Assembly (NCBI GenBank): GCA_965220105.1
Contig: OZ244811.1
Location: 310,001 to 374,000, forward strand
Direction of reading: 5' to 3'
DNA length: 64,000 bases
DNA from: Bin87 sp965220105
GTDB lineage: Bacteria; Chloroflexota; Dehalococcoidia; Lucifugimonadales; UBA3495
Within the stretch, counting starts at the first letter, position 1. Each line of letters begins with the position of its first letter. The position numbers and the translations under genes were made by a program. The notes beneath the pieces are model-generated. The model had not been told where the DNA came from. It did not search any database and saw only the letters and a program-made list of their open reading frames with translations. Of this stretch, positions 1 through 8,650 are shown in pieces.

Positions 1-653
1 ACCCCGGCCCGGACGTACAGCGCGCCAATGCCCTTCGGCGCATACAACTTGTGACCCGCGATGGACAACAGGTCGACGCCCAGATCGTCCACCCGCACCG
101 GGATCTTGCCGACGGACTGGGCGCAGTCCGCGTGCACCAACACACCGCGACGATGTGCAATTTCGGTGATTTCCTCGATTGGCTCTATCGTGCCCACCTC
201 GTTGTTGGCGTGCATGATGCTAACGAGCGTGGTCTGCGGAGTAATCGCCTCCGCCACCTGCGCCGGGTCTACCATTCCGTACTCGTCCACGGGCAGATAG
301 GTAACGAGGTAGCCCCGGTCTTCCAGGAACTTGCACACTTCGATCACGGCCGGATGCTCCACCGCCGACGTAATCATGTGGTTGCCCCGGCTCCGGTTGG
401 CGGCCAGAGCGCCCTTGATGGCGTAGTTGTTGGACTCGGTGCCGCCGCTGGTGAAGATGACCTCTCCGATATCGGAGCCGAGCATCTCGGCCACTTGCCG
501 GCGGGCAACAGTGACGCCCTCATTGGCGTTGCGTCCGTAAACGTGACCGCTGGATGGATTGCCGAAATGCTCGTAGATGTACGGCAGCATCGCCTCGGCA
601 ACCAGCGGGTCAATGGGGGTGGTGGCGTTGTAGTCCAGGTAAACCGGATTCAT
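1..653 (-). CDS. Cysteine desulfurase, NifS/IscS-like (3' truncated by window edge)
   Basis: PLP-dependent class V aminotransferase fold enzyme that removes sulfur from cysteine for Fe-S cluster or thiocofactor assembly. The minus strand reads 217 codons from ATG at 651-653 to the window edge without a stop, so the C-terminal part with the loop cysteine is not visible. The N-terminus gives MNPVYLDYNATTPIDP, the family's usual opening; a TSGGTESNN phosphate-binding segment follows, then SIMHANNEVGTIEPI, HADCAQSVGKIPV and the PLP lysine in AGHKLYAPKG near the edge. No partner (iscU, thiI, mnmA) can be seen, so the exact pathway is open. Family assignment is firm, subgroup is not. Confidence 0.93.
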   Translation of the reverse strand, partial: MNPVYLDYNATTPIDPLVAEAMLPYIYEHFGNPSSGHVYGRNANEGVTVARRQVAEMLGSDIGEVIFTSGGTESNNYAIKGALAANRSRGNHMITSAVEHPAVIEVCKFLEDRGYLVTYLPVDEYGMVDPAQVAEAITPQTTLVSIMHANNEVGTIEPIEEITEIAHRRGVLVHADCAQSVGKIPVRVDDLGVDLLSIAGHKLYAPKGIGALYVRAG

Positions 654-935
654 CGGCAGGTTCCTACACGGCAGACGAGAATATGCTGCTCGGCATATCC
701 TGATGCGTTTGAAGGTACCAGAGGACGGTGCCCCAACCTCCGGGCGCGCCAGCATCACAATTACCCCTAGCGATGCCGGTCAAGCCGCGGCATCGCCAGG
801 GGCGGGTCAGGGTATCGTGCCCCGTTGAACGAATGTGTCCGCCAGGGTTGAATCCCCGCAAGTGGAATCAAACCTTTACCCGGCTGGCGCTTTCGGTCAA
901 CACAGGTTGCGGTTCAGCCATGCTGGAGCTGACAT
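654..935. other. Intergenic stretch with inverted repeat
   Basis: No gene recognised. A near-perfect 14-bp inverted repeat (765-778 and 788-801, one mismatch, 9-nt loop) could form a stable hairpin, but no T-tract follows on either strand, so a terminator role is uncertain. A small palindrome (681-698, ATATGC and GCATAT around a 6-nt spacer) lies about 30 nt upstream of the cysteine desulfurase start and could be an operator. Confidence 0.4.
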
Positions 936-1907
936 TTAGTTTGGCACCCAGGCCATGGCGCCCACTTCGCTGAACTCCCGCTTGAGCTTCTGCCACGAAT
1001 CGCCAGCATCGCTGCTGGAATACACCTCGCCGAGCAGGCTGGATGCGAGCACAAAGTCGGGGTCCGCCGGGTGGGTGGCAATCGACCAGATGTTGGAGTT
1101 GGGTTCCACGGGCAGGGGCCGGGTCTCCCAGGTCTTGCCGGCATCCCTGGAACGCTGGATCGCGCCGGTACTGCCGATGGCCGTATCGCCCACTGCTGCG
1201 AAGATTACGTTGGGGTCGTCCGGTTTGATGGCGATTCCCCGGCTGTAGGGCAGGACGAAATGGTCCGTAGTCACGACAGACTGCCAGCTCTCGCCCATGT
1301 CGGTGGTGGCGAAGATTTCGCGGGGAGTGCTGGCCAGCACCTTGTTCGGCTCGCCCGGACTGATAGCCATGCCGTGGATGTCGGGGTGTACGCCCCCTTC
1401 AACGTGGGTCCAGGTGTCCCCGCCGTCCAGGCTCCGGTACACGCCATCGACTTCCACCCCAGCCCAGACGGTGCGGTGGTCCCTGGGGTCCACCATCAGC
1501 ATCGTTACCATCGGAGGACCGATGTGGCATTCCTGGGCCATCTGAACCGACAGCCTGGTCCAACTCTCGCCGCCGTCCCGGGAACGGTACAGCGCCGCCG
1601 GTTTAATGCCGACAAAGATGGTTTGGGTATCTTCAGGATCGATGGCGATTGACCAGATTGGAATGCCATCCATGGGCGACCACAACTTTTGCCACGATGC
1701 GCCTTTGTCTTCACTGCGGTAGATTCCGTTGTCCGAGCCGGCCAGGATGCGCCTGGGGTCATCGGGATAGACTGCCAGGGCTCTGACCTGGCATCCCAGG
1801 GGGAAGGGATCCCTGATGCGGTTCCAGTTTTCTCCGCTGTCCGGGCTGTGCCAGACGCCACCTCCGAATCCCACCGCTCCTACGCAGATACTGTAGTTCT
1901 TTTCCAT
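936..1907 (-). CDS. Seven-Asp-box beta-propeller protein (sialidase/VPS10-like)
   Basis: 323-residue protein built of BNR/Asp-box repeats (S-x-D-x-G-x-x-W). Seven are visible: SPDSGENW, SEDKGASW, SRDGGESW, SLDGGDTW, TTDMGESW, SRDAGKTW and SSDAGDSW, which suits a seven-bladed propeller. ATG at 1905-1907 is chosen because GGAGG lies 10 nt upstream; an in-frame ATG further upstream would add about 33 residues of low-complexity sequence without a ribosome site. No signal peptide is seen, so it is probably cytoplasmic, and no sialidase catalytic Arg triad or FRIP motif is evident, so enzymatic activity should not be assumed. A paralogue with seven Asp boxes lies at 5998-6993. Function unknown. Confidence 0.85.
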   Translation of the reverse strand: MEKNYSICVGAVGFGGGVWHSPDSGENWNRIRDPFPLGCQVRALAVYPDDPRRILAGSDNGIYRSEDKGASWQKLWSPMDGIPIWSIAIDPEDTQTIFVGIKPAALYRSRDGGESWTRLSVQMAQECHIGPPMVTMLMVDPRDHRTVWAGVEVDGVYRSLDGGDTWTHVEGGVHPDIHGMAISPGEPNKVLASTPREIFATTDMGESWQSVVTTDHFVLPYSRGIAIKPDDPNVIFAAVGDTAIGSTGAIQRSRDAGKTWETRPLPVEPNSNIWSIATHPADPDFVLASSLLGEVYSSSDAGDSWQKLKREFSEVGAMAWVPN

Positions 1908-2187
1908 AGCAAAACCGCCTCCATTGATAGGTTTCCCGTTCGTTTTGGGAGCATGCTTCCACTTTCGGACAGTATACTGGTTTCTCCATCGAAACCCAAA
2001 AACCAAATTCTTGCAACCGGAGACTTGTGGGAAGCCTGTAAGTATGCGGAACGCATCGGCGTGGCAATCCCGGCGCAGGCGGGCCGGATAATCGTGCTGC
2101 CCGTGAATTTGGGAATGAAATCCGACCCCTGGTCAGAGTAAGATAACGACCACGAAACACGTTTGCATTCCAAAGCAGGGAGGGCCC
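1908..2187. other. Divergent intergenic region
   Basis: Separates the minus-strand Asp-box gene from the plus-strand MetE-like gene. The near-palindromic AGTATACTGG (about 1967-1976) gives a -10-like TATACT on both strands; on the minus strand a weak -35 (TTGGGT) lies 17 nt upstream of it. I looked for a cobalamin or SAM riboswitch because of the methyltransferase downstream and saw neither signature. Confidence 0.3.
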
Positions 2188-3333
2188 ATGAAGCGCAGCA
2201 CGTCCAGGATTCTCACCACCCATACCGGTAGCCTGCCCCGGTCGCCGGAACTTCAGGAGCTTTTGCGCGAACGCGAGGAGCAACGCAGTTTCGACGGGAG
2301 CCAGTTTGACGCCGGCGTCCGCAATGCAGTGGCGGCGGTGGTGGCCAGGCAGCAGCACGCCGGAATAGACGTGGTGAACGACGGAGAGCAGGGCCGGTCG
2401 CAGTACGCCACTTATGTAAAGGAACGCCTTTCCGGTTTCGAAGGTGAACGCGCCGTGCGTTCGCGCCCCCGGCTGGACGACGCCGATTTCCCGGACTACG
2501 CCGCCACCCAGACCAGTCTCTCTTCGCGCAATATGCCCCAACCGGCCTGCACCGGGCCTATCTCCTGGAAGGACTGGCCAGCGGTCGAGCGCGACATTCA
2601 ATCCCTGCACGCGGCATCAGCCGACGCCTCCGTAGAGGAAGTGTTCATGACGGCGGCCTCGCCGGGCGTCATCGCCAATTTCCTGCCCAACGAATACTAT
2701 CCCACCGAGGAGGCGTACCTCTACGCCTTGGCCGAGGTGATGAAGGACGAGTACAACGCCATCGCCGCATCCGGCCTTATCCTGCAGATCGATTGCCCCG
2801 ATCTGGCCATGACCCGCGTCTCCCAGTTCTCTCACCTTTCAGTGGAAGAATTCAAGCAGATCGTGGAGTTGCACGTGGAGGTAATCAACTACGCCCTCAA
2901 GGACATCGACCCGGAGCGTATGCGGCTGCACGTTTGCTGGGGAAACACCGAAGGCCCCCACCACCATGATGTGCCGCTCCGGGAGATTGTTGACCTGGTG
3001 CTGCAGGCCCGGCCCCTGGCACTATCCATTGAAGGTGCCAACCCCCGGCACGCCCATGAGTGGAAAGTTTGGGAGGACGTCAAGCTGCCGGAAGGCAAGC
3101 TGTTGATCCCCGGCGTGCTGGACACCACCACCAACTTTATCGAGCATCCGGAGCTGATCGCGCAACGCATAATTAACTACGCCAACGCAGTGGGCCGGGA
3201 AAACGTGATGGCCGGCAGCGACTGCGGGTTTGGCACCTCAGCCTGGGGCAGGAAGGTCGAGACCAACATCGCATGGGCCAAGCTGGCCTCCATGGCAGAG
3301 GGCGCGCGGTTGGCCTCCCGTGAGCTCTGGTAA
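2188..3333 (+). CDS. MetE C-terminal-domain-like methyltransferase (cobalamin-independent type)
   Basis: 381-residue protein matching only the catalytic C-terminal barrel of cobalamin-independent methionine synthase; full MetE is about 750 residues. It opens TTHTGSLPRSPELQELL, typical of the family. The zinc ligands can be placed: His and Cys in RLHVCWGNTEG (about residue 250) and a late Cys in MAGSDCGFGTSAW (about 350); IEGANPRHAHEW supplies an acidic residue. Short MetE-like proteins serve varied thiol methyl or alkyl transfers, including epoxyalkane:coenzyme M transferase relatives, so the substrate cannot be named. ATG at 2188 follows a GGGAGGG site. It stands alone, between the divergent propeller gene and the DUF1801 gene. 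Confidence 0.85.
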   Translation: MKRSTSRILTTHTGSLPRSPELQELLREREEQRSFDGSQFDAGVRNAVAAVVARQQHAGIDVVNDGEQGRSQYATYVKERLSGFEGERAVRSRPRLDDADFPDYAATQTSLSSRNMPQPACTGPISWKDWPAVERDIQSLHAASADASVEEVFMTAASPGVIANFLPNEYYPTEEAYLYALAEVMKDEYNAIAASGLILQIDCPDLAMTRVSQFSHLSVEEFKQIVELHVEVINYALKDIDPERMRLHVCWGNTEGPHHHDVPLREIVDLVLQARPLALSIEGANPRHAHEWKVWEDVKLPEGKLLIPGVLDTTTNFIEHPELIAQRIINYANAVGRENVMAGSDCGFGTSAWGRKVETNIAWAKLASMAEGARLASRELW

Positions 3334-3395
3334 TCCCCGCCCAAGGTTCCAGGTGGCGCATATTCACCTGAAACTCAGTTTGACAGGCGTGCATC

Positions 3396-3866
3396 GTGAA
3401 AAGTAGCGCAGCCACGGCCGACGAATATCTCAACGAGTTGAGCCCCGAGCGCCGTGAAACCGTTTCGGCAGTGCGCCGGATGGTGCTATCCAACCTTCCC
3501 GAAGGGTACGAGGAAACGATGGACTTCGGGATGATCGCGTACGTTGTGCCGCTGGAACGGTACCCCAAAACCTACAACGGCCATCCCCTGATGTATGCGG
3601 CTATCTCATCGGAAAAGAACTACGTCTCGGTCCACCTCATGGGCATCTACGTGGACGCAGACAGCGAACGGTGGTTCGTCGATAGCTACCGTGCCACTGG
3701 AAAAAAGTTGAACATGGGCAAATCCTGCGTCAGGTTCAGAAAACTGGACGACCTGCCTCTTGAACTGATTGGCGAGGCAGTCGGGCGAACATCCGTGGAC
3801 GAGTGGATAGAGTGTTACGAGACGGCCCGGTCCACGCGAATGCGCGCCGTCCCGAAGCGGGGATAG
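3396..3866 (+). CDS. DUF1801 domain protein
   Basis: 156-residue protein of the DUF1801 (YdhG/CyaY-like fold) family. Recognisable features are the helical start DEYLNELSPERRETVSAVR, then GYEETMDFGMIAYVVPLE, GHPLMYAAISSEKNYVSVHL and the late GKSCVRFRKLDDLP, all in family order. Length is normal. The start is GTG at 3396. No catalytic residues are known for the family; function unknown. The phosphatase gene follows after 13 nt, so the two probably share a transcript. Confidence 0.85.
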   Translation: MKSSAATADEYLNELSPERRETVSAVRRMVLSNLPEGYEETMDFGMIAYVVPLERYPKTYNGHPLMYAAISSEKNYVSVHLMGIYVDADSERWFVDSYRATGKKLNMGKSCVRFRKLDDLPLELIGEAVGRTSVDEWIECYETARSTRMRAVPKRG

Positions 3867-3879
3867 GGGGTAGTCCGCC

Positions 3880-4431
3880 TTGAACGCTTCACGCCAACTC
3901 GCCACGCCCATCCCCAACAGTTATTGGGTCATCTCGGGAAGATTCGCCGCCGGTGAGTATCCCGGCGCCAGGGCAACCGGCGAGGCCACCGCAAAGTTGC
4001 CGGCGTTCCTCAGCGCCGGCGTCGACCACTTCATCGACCTGACCGAGCCGGGAGAGTTGATTCCCTATTCAGACCTCGCCCGACGGGAAGCCAATCGGCT
4101 CAACGGAGCCATCGGTTACGAGCGGTATCCAATCGTAGACTTGAGTGTGCCCAAGTGCCCGGGCCAGATGGCCAGGATACTGGACGCCATAGACGTGGCT
4201 CTGGATGCCGGCAAGACGGTTTACGTCCACTGCTGGGGCGGGGTGGGACGCACCGGCACCGTGGTGGGTTGCTGGATGGTGCGCCACGGAAATTCTGGCG
4301 ATGCCGCCCTGCGCCGGATCGCCGAGTTGTGGGAAGACGTCGAAAAGTCCTCTCGCGTCCCCGGATCACCGGAAACCGGCGAGCAACGAGCGTATGTCCG
4401 CAACTGGGCCGAGCGCGCCCCCCGGTCGTAA
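3880..4431 (+). CDS. Cysteine-dependent protein phosphatase (PTP/DSP fold)
   Basis: 183-residue protein with the signature loop HCWGGVGRTGT (about residues 114-124), matching HCx5R(S/T), with an upstream acidic region (VDLSVPKCPGQM) where the general acid usually lies. Starts at TTG 3880, supported by a GGGGG tract 9 nt upstream. Bacterial relatives act as phosphotyrosine or dual-specificity phosphatases. Directly after its TAA stop, in the same reading frame, is the remnant of an ADP-ribosylglycohydrolase, suggesting the gene once sat in an operon with, or was fused to, that enzyme. A second, different phosphatase lies at 47998-48483. Confidence 0.88.
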   Translation: MNASRQLATPIPNSYWVISGRFAAGEYPGARATGEATAKLPAFLSAGVDHFIDLTEPGELIPYSDLARREANRLNGAIGYERYPIVDLSVPKCPGQMARILDAIDVALDAGKTVYVHCWGGVGRTGTVVGCWMVRHGNSGDAALRRIAELWEDVEKSSRVPGSPETGEQRAYVRNWAERAPRS

Positions 4432-4722
4432 TGTCCGGCCGGGCGTCTACGGGACAGCAGCACGCTGGCGGACAAGATTACCGCCATCGCCAACGGGTCA
4501 TTCCAGCGTCGCAATCCTCCCGAAATACGTGGCGCCGGGTGCATCGTCGACGCACTGGAAGCGGCATTGTGGGCTTTTAATCACCCCCGGGATTTTCAAG
4601 AAGGGGCGCTGCTGGGCGTCAACCTCGGGGATGACGCCCACTCCACCGCCGCAATTGGCGGTCAATTCGCCGCGCACGTTACGGAGCAGCAGGAACCCCC
4701 ACAGTGTGACGACAAAAGTTGA
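4432..4722 (+). pseudogene. ADP-ribosylglycohydrolase C-terminal remnant
   Basis: The 96 codons after the phosphatase stop, in the same frame, have no start but read like the C-terminus of the DraG/YegU ADP-ribosylglycohydrolase family: LADKITAIANGSFQRR, then PPEIRGAGCIVDALEAALW, then FQEGALLGVNLGDDAHSTAA and GGQFA, closing at TGA 4720-4722. In intact members the last motif is GDDADTTGA, so a metal-binding Asp has become His. The N-terminal two thirds (about 200 residues with the first metal site) is missing. This is a decayed gene whose 5' part was deleted, leaving the tail against the phosphatase. The match is from memory of the family, not a search. Confidence 0.75.
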
Positions 4723-4877
4723 CCGCGTGCACACCGGGCACCCCAACCAAACTGGTCGATGGAACGCATACCGGAAATCGACCCGCTGGTGATTGGAGCA
4801 AACAATCAAGACCCGCAACGATCCCGGACTCGCTACAATGTCTGAAACGCCGCAACTTCGCCAGCGGAGGTGACGCT

Positions 4878-5894
4878 ATGCCCTTCGGAGGAAATGACTG
4901 GTTGGCCCTGAATCAGGAGGAAACGCTGGAACCGGATCTTCCCATCTGCGACCCGCACCATCATTTTTGGGATTTCAGGGAAATTCGCATCCCTTACCAA
5001 CGCTACCTGCTCCACGAACTCGCCGCCGATGTTGGCAGCGGGCACAACGTCCGCTCTACGGTGTTCATCGAAACCCGGGCCATGTATCGCCAGAACGGCC
5101 CCGAAGAGCTGCGTTCGGTTGGCGAGATCGAGTTCGTCCAGGGCTTGGCCGCCGCCAGCGCCAGCGGTTTGTACGGGCCGTGCCGGGCAGCAGCAGCTAT
5201 CATCGGCAACGCCAATCTGCGGCTCGGCGCGGCGGTGGAACCAGTGCTGGACGCCCTGCAGGCCGCCAGTCCCAACCGATTCCGGGGCATTCGCCAGGCC
5301 GCCGGCTGGGACCCGCATCCCGACGTCGAGGACCGGGCCGAACAGGGACTGCTGGCCAACCCGCAGTTTCGTGAAGGCGCGCGGGTGTTGGCTAGTAAGG
5401 GCATGTCTCTGGAAAGCACGCTCTACTTCCCACAGCTGCCGGAACTGGTCGATTTCGCCAACGCCGTGCCTGATCTCACCATCGTGTTGAATCACATCGG
5501 CGGCCTCTACCGCACCGGCTCGTACGGCAACCGCGACGACGAGGTAATCCCGGCGTGGCGGGCGGGTCTGGCTGCCGTGGCCCAGTGTCCCAACGTGGCG
5601 CTCAAGCTGGGTGGCATCGGGCAACCGCGCTACGGGTTTGACTGGCACACCTGGGACGTGCCCATCGGGTCGGAAGAACTCGGCCGCCAGCTCGGTCCGT
5701 TTATGAATTATTGCATAGAACAGTTTGGTCCCAGCCGGTGTATGTTCGAGAGCAACTTCCCGCCAGACAAGGTGGCGTATTCCTATAACGTGCTGTTCAA
5801 CGCCTTCAAGCGGCTGTCCAGGCAATATTCCGACGCCGAACGGGCCGACCTGTTCCACGACACCGCAACCCGCGTTTACCGCATCAACATTTGA
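4878..5894 (+). CDS. Amidohydrolase family 2 (TIM-barrel metal-dependent hydrolase)
   Basis: 338-residue protein of the amidohydrolase-2 (ACMSD/LigY-like) family, hydrolases or decarboxylases acting on small carboxylates, lactones or ring-cleavage products. The N-terminal metal motif is CDPHHHFWDF (HxH on strand 1); later motifs are GIRQAAGWDP, LNHIGG (metal His on strand 6) and FESNFPPDK, where the usual Asp or Gly-Ser-Asn-Phe-Pro loop sits. ATG 4878 has GGAGGTGA 4 nt upstream; the frame is open further 5' but without a ribosome site. Substrate unknown. The Asp-box gene follows after 103 nt. Confidence 0.87.
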   Translation: MPFGGNDWLALNQEETLEPDLPICDPHHHFWDFREIRIPYQRYLLHELAADVGSGHNVRSTVFIETRAMYRQNGPEELRSVGEIEFVQGLAAASASGLYGPCRAAAAIIGNANLRLGAAVEPVLDALQAASPNRFRGIRQAAGWDPHPDVEDRAEQGLLANPQFREGARVLASKGMSLESTLYFPQLPELVDFANAVPDLTIVLNHIGGLYRTGSYGNRDDEVIPAWRAGLAAVAQCPNVALKLGGIGQPRYGFDWHTWDVPIGSEELGRQLGPFMNYCIEQFGPSRCMFESNFPPDKVAYSYNVLFNAFKRLSRQYSDAERADLFHDTATRVYRINI

Positions 5895-5997
5895 AACCGG
5901 AGAATTGTGCCGGCAGCGTACTTTCCATGACCGCTGCTCGACTACCACCGTTCCATCGCATCAACAATTCGATCGCATCAACAAAGGGAGAAGGAAA

Positions 5998-6993
5998 ATG
6001 TCCCAGGAAAAACGAATTTACGTCGGGATGCACGATGGCGTGTGCGCCGTCACCAGCGCCGACGGCGGCAAAACCTGGCAGCAGGGTCCCGTAACGCAAC
6101 TGGCCCACGCCGCCGCCCGGTTGACGTCCAGCCCGGTTGCCCCGCAGCGAGCGTACCTGGCCGCCTACGAGGCCGGCGTCTATCGGACCGACGACGGCGG
6201 GTTGACGTGGCGCCACCTGGACTCTTATCCCACCGACTACGCCCACAGCGTGCTGGCCCATCCCTCCGAGGATGACACGGTTTACGTCGGCAGTGAGCCG
6301 GCTGCCGTTTTCCGCTCTCCGGACGGCGGCCAAACCTGGGAGGAATTCGGCGGTTTCCGCGCTGTGCCCGAATCCACCGAATGGGGATTCCATGCGCCCA
6401 CCCGCGACTCCCACGTCCGCGACCTACGCATCGCTCCCGACAACCCCGACTGCATCTACGCCGGCATCGAGGTCGGCGGGATGGTGTCCTCGGGCGACGG
6501 CGGAGCAAGCTGGACGCAATTGCCGGGTCTGGACGACGATATTCACTGCGTGAACCTGAGCGGCGACCGACCCGGCAGCGTCTACGTCGCCACGGCCAGT
6601 GCTCCCTATCGTTCCGACGACGGGGGCGCCCAGTGGGAGCTGATAAACACGGGACTGGACCGCCGGTACACGCTGCACATCGCGGCGGCTCCCGACGACG
6701 CCGACCTGGTCCTGGTCACGGTATCGTCCAACGCGCGGCGCAGCAATCCGCAGTTCTACCGCTCCGTCGACGGCGGCCGGAGCTGGATGCTGGTCGATGG
6801 GCTAGGGGCCGGTGAAAACCCCGAAGACATGGTGGTCGCCTTTGAATGGGATCCTCAAGAACCGGAGAAAGTTTACGCCGGCACCGACGGAGGAGGGCTG
6901 TTCCGCAGCGAAGACCGTGGCCTCACCTGGCAGGCGTTGCCAGTCCGCCTTACCACGGTCGCAGTGGGCGCCCTGGCGGTGAGCAGCGACTAA
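5998..6993 (+). CDS. Seven-Asp-box beta-propeller protein, paralogue of 936-1907
   Basis: 331-residue protein starting MSQEKRIYVGMHDGVCAV; ATG 5998 has GGGAGAAGGA just upstream. Seven Asp boxes are visible: SADGGKTW, TDDGGLTW, SPDGGQTW, SGDGGASW, SDDGGAQW, SVDGGRSW and SEDRGLTW, consistent with a seven-bladed propeller. No signal peptide, transmembrane segment or sialidase active-site residues are apparent. Same architecture and length as the protein at 936-1907 but clearly divergent, so the pair is an older duplication or separate recruitment. Such propellers often score only as exo-alpha-sialidase or photosynthesis-assembly-like folds; no function should be inferred from that. Confidence 0.85.
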   Translation: MSQEKRIYVGMHDGVCAVTSADGGKTWQQGPVTQLAHAAARLTSSPVAPQRAYLAAYEAGVYRTDDGGLTWRHLDSYPTDYAHSVLAHPSEDDTVYVGSEPAAVFRSPDGGQTWEEFGGFRAVPESTEWGFHAPTRDSHVRDLRIAPDNPDCIYAGIEVGGMVSSGDGGASWTQLPGLDDDIHCVNLSGDRPGSVYVATASAPYRSDDGGAQWELINTGLDRRYTLHIAAAPDDADLVLVTVSSNARRSNPQFYRSVDGGRSWMLVDGLGAGENPEDMVVAFEWDPQEPEKVYAGTDGGGLFRSEDRGLTWQALPVRLTTVAVGALAVSSD

Positions 6994-7044
6994 TATCCCA
7001 AAACCCCGTGCTGTCCTTCCCAGGGCGGCCCGAGCGGTCAAGAC

Positions 7045-7075
7045 GGGGTGGCGGAACATACCGGACCGCCACCCC
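7045..7075. terminator. Hairpin between convergent genes
   Basis: Perfect 10-bp inverted repeat GGGGTGGCGG / CCGCCACCCC with an 11-nt loop, lying between the plus-strand propeller gene and the minus-strand MFS gene. No T-tract on either side; likely a bidirectional transcription barrier by position. Confidence 0.5.
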
Positions 7076-7119
7076 GGCAGCCCGCGTGTGAGGTCCGTCG
7101 CTCCGGTGAACCGGGCGAA

Positions 7120-8373
7120 TCAGGAAGACCGCTTTACCAGCACTGGACGCCGGCTGGTTGCCAGGAGCAGCGCGGCCACGACCGCGACCAGTGCTAGGGA
7201 GAGAAATGCTCCCTCGTAAGTGCCCGTCCTGTCGAACGCGACCGCGGATCCCAACGGCCCCACCGCGAAACCCACCACCTGCGCCGCCCGACTGATCCCG
7301 AAGATACTACCCAGTGTCCTTCGACCGTAGTAACTGGCCCACATTATCGGCGCCAACGTGTTCACCCCGCTACCCACCGATCCCTGCAGCACCGCGAACA
7401 GGTAAGTTTCGGGCAGGGTGTCGGCCCGCATCAGTACCCACATGCTTGCTGCGCCGAGCAGGTATGCCCCGCTCAACAGCAGCTTGGCCGGCACTCTCTC
7501 CGCCACGACTCCGCATGCCAACGCCGCCAACGCTCCCGACACCGACATAACGCTGACGGCTGCCACCGCCGCCCCCGGGGACAGACCCTGCTGGGTGAGG
7601 TGGGGCACCAGGTGCAGTCCGATCCCCGACGTCGATGTGCTGACCAGGAACAGCGAACCCAGAATCAACCAGAAGGCGGTAGTCCTGATAACGGCGCCTA
7701 ACGGAACCGGTTCCTCGTCCCTGAAAGCGTCCGTACCGTCGCCGGCGTGAGCCGGTTCAGCCTGGCCATCGATTACCAGATCCAGGTCTTCCGGTTGCCG
7801 TCGAATCACCAACGCCGATGGAATTACTCCCGCACAGAACATCATCCCAGCGAGCACCGCCCACGCGGGTCTCCAGCCCCAATACCCTATTATCAGCTGC
7901 ACCAGGGGGGCCATCGTGATTATGCCCACCGAGCCGCCGAACGTCACCAGACCGGTCGCCCTACCCCGGTACCTCAAAAACCATTTGCCAGCGGTAACCG
8001 ATGCTCCGATCTGGATCAATCCCTGGTCGGCGATCCGAATGGCGGTGAAAGCCGCGTAGAACCCCCACAGCGTTTGCGCCGCGGACAGGTACAGACAACC
8101 GAGGATAACCACGCAGCCGCCGCCGACCAGGATCATCCTGGCGCCCATCCGATCCACCAGTCTGCCGCTGAAAGGGGCCAGGATGGCTCCCAACACGGCG
8201 CCCAGGCTGGTAGCGCCGGCCATTTCGGTCCGAGTCCAACCAAATTCGTGGCTCATTGGAATTACGAACACGGTGAGGATTCCGATGGCCGTGGCCGCGT
8301 TGGCAAACTGGATGCCAGACGCGGCGCCGACGACCCACCATCCGTAGTACATACCCCTAGACCGGATTCTCAT
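7120..8373 (-). CDS. MFS transporter, MCT/OFA-like
   Basis: 417-residue integral membrane protein with twelve predicted hydrophobic segments in two halves separated by a charged loop at about 195-215 (RRQPEDLDLVIDGQAEP). The opening MYYGWWVVGAASGIQFAN is typical of the monocarboxylate / oxalate-formate antiporter group, and the MFS loop 2-3 motif appears as GRLVDRMGARMIL. Substrate is likely a small organic anion, not defined by sequence. Lies head to head with another MFS gene at 8651 across 277 bp, but the two are from different MFS subfamilies. Confidence 0.88.
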   Translation of the reverse strand: MRIRSRGMYYGWWVVGAASGIQFANAATAIGILTVFVIPMSHEFGWTRTEMAGATSLGAVLGAILAPFSGRLVDRMGARMILVGGGCVVILGCLYLSAAQTLWGFYAAFTAIRIADQGLIQIGASVTAGKWFLRYRGRATGLVTFGGSVGIITMAPLVQLIIGYWGWRPAWAVLAGMMFCAGVIPSALVIRRQPEDLDLVIDGQAEPAHAGDGTDAFRDEEPVPLGAVIRTTAFWLILGSLFLVSTSTSGIGLHLVPHLTQQGLSPGAAVAAVSVMSVSGALAALACGVVAERVPAKLLLSGAYLLGAASMWVLMRADTLPETYLFAVLQGSVGSGVNTLAPIMWASYYGRRTLGSIFGISRAAQVVGFAVGPLGSAVAFDRTGTYEGAFLSLALVAVVAALLLATSRRPVLVKRSS

Positions 8374-8650
8374 CTAGTAGTTCTTCCCAATTGGGCAAAC
8401 TCCAGAGCGCCGGTCTGCCCGGCTCCTTGCTCCGCCAGCACTCTAACAGAGCGGCCCGGCGCTGCCCGTTCGCTTGGCAGCGACATTTTCAGGACGCGAA
8501 CGGGCGCCGGCGCAGAGTTCGACCTTTCCTCTATAATGCCGCCGGGATTTTTGCTGTAATGCTTCAGGCGACCCTTCGGAGTGACGAGATGTTCGGCACG
8601 TCGTCGACCGCGCTGGCCCACGTCGGCCCCACGACGTTTCGGGCGCCCTC
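8374..8650. promoter_or_regulatory. Divergent promoter region between two MFS genes
   Basis: Holds an inverted repeat with perfect 9-bp arms CCCGTTCGC (8465-8473) / GCGAACGGG (8496-8504), extended by CGGCG-type outer pairing, and a consensus -10 hexamer TATAAT (8532-8537) on the plus strand without a good -35. The palindrome just upstream of that -10 is a candidate regulator site for the transporter at 8651. Confidence 0.4.

Noticed and set aside
1908..2187. Riboswitch (cobalamin or SAM) ahead of the MetE-like gene
   Set aside because: None of the conserved boxes are found, and no terminator or SD-sequestering stem is evident.
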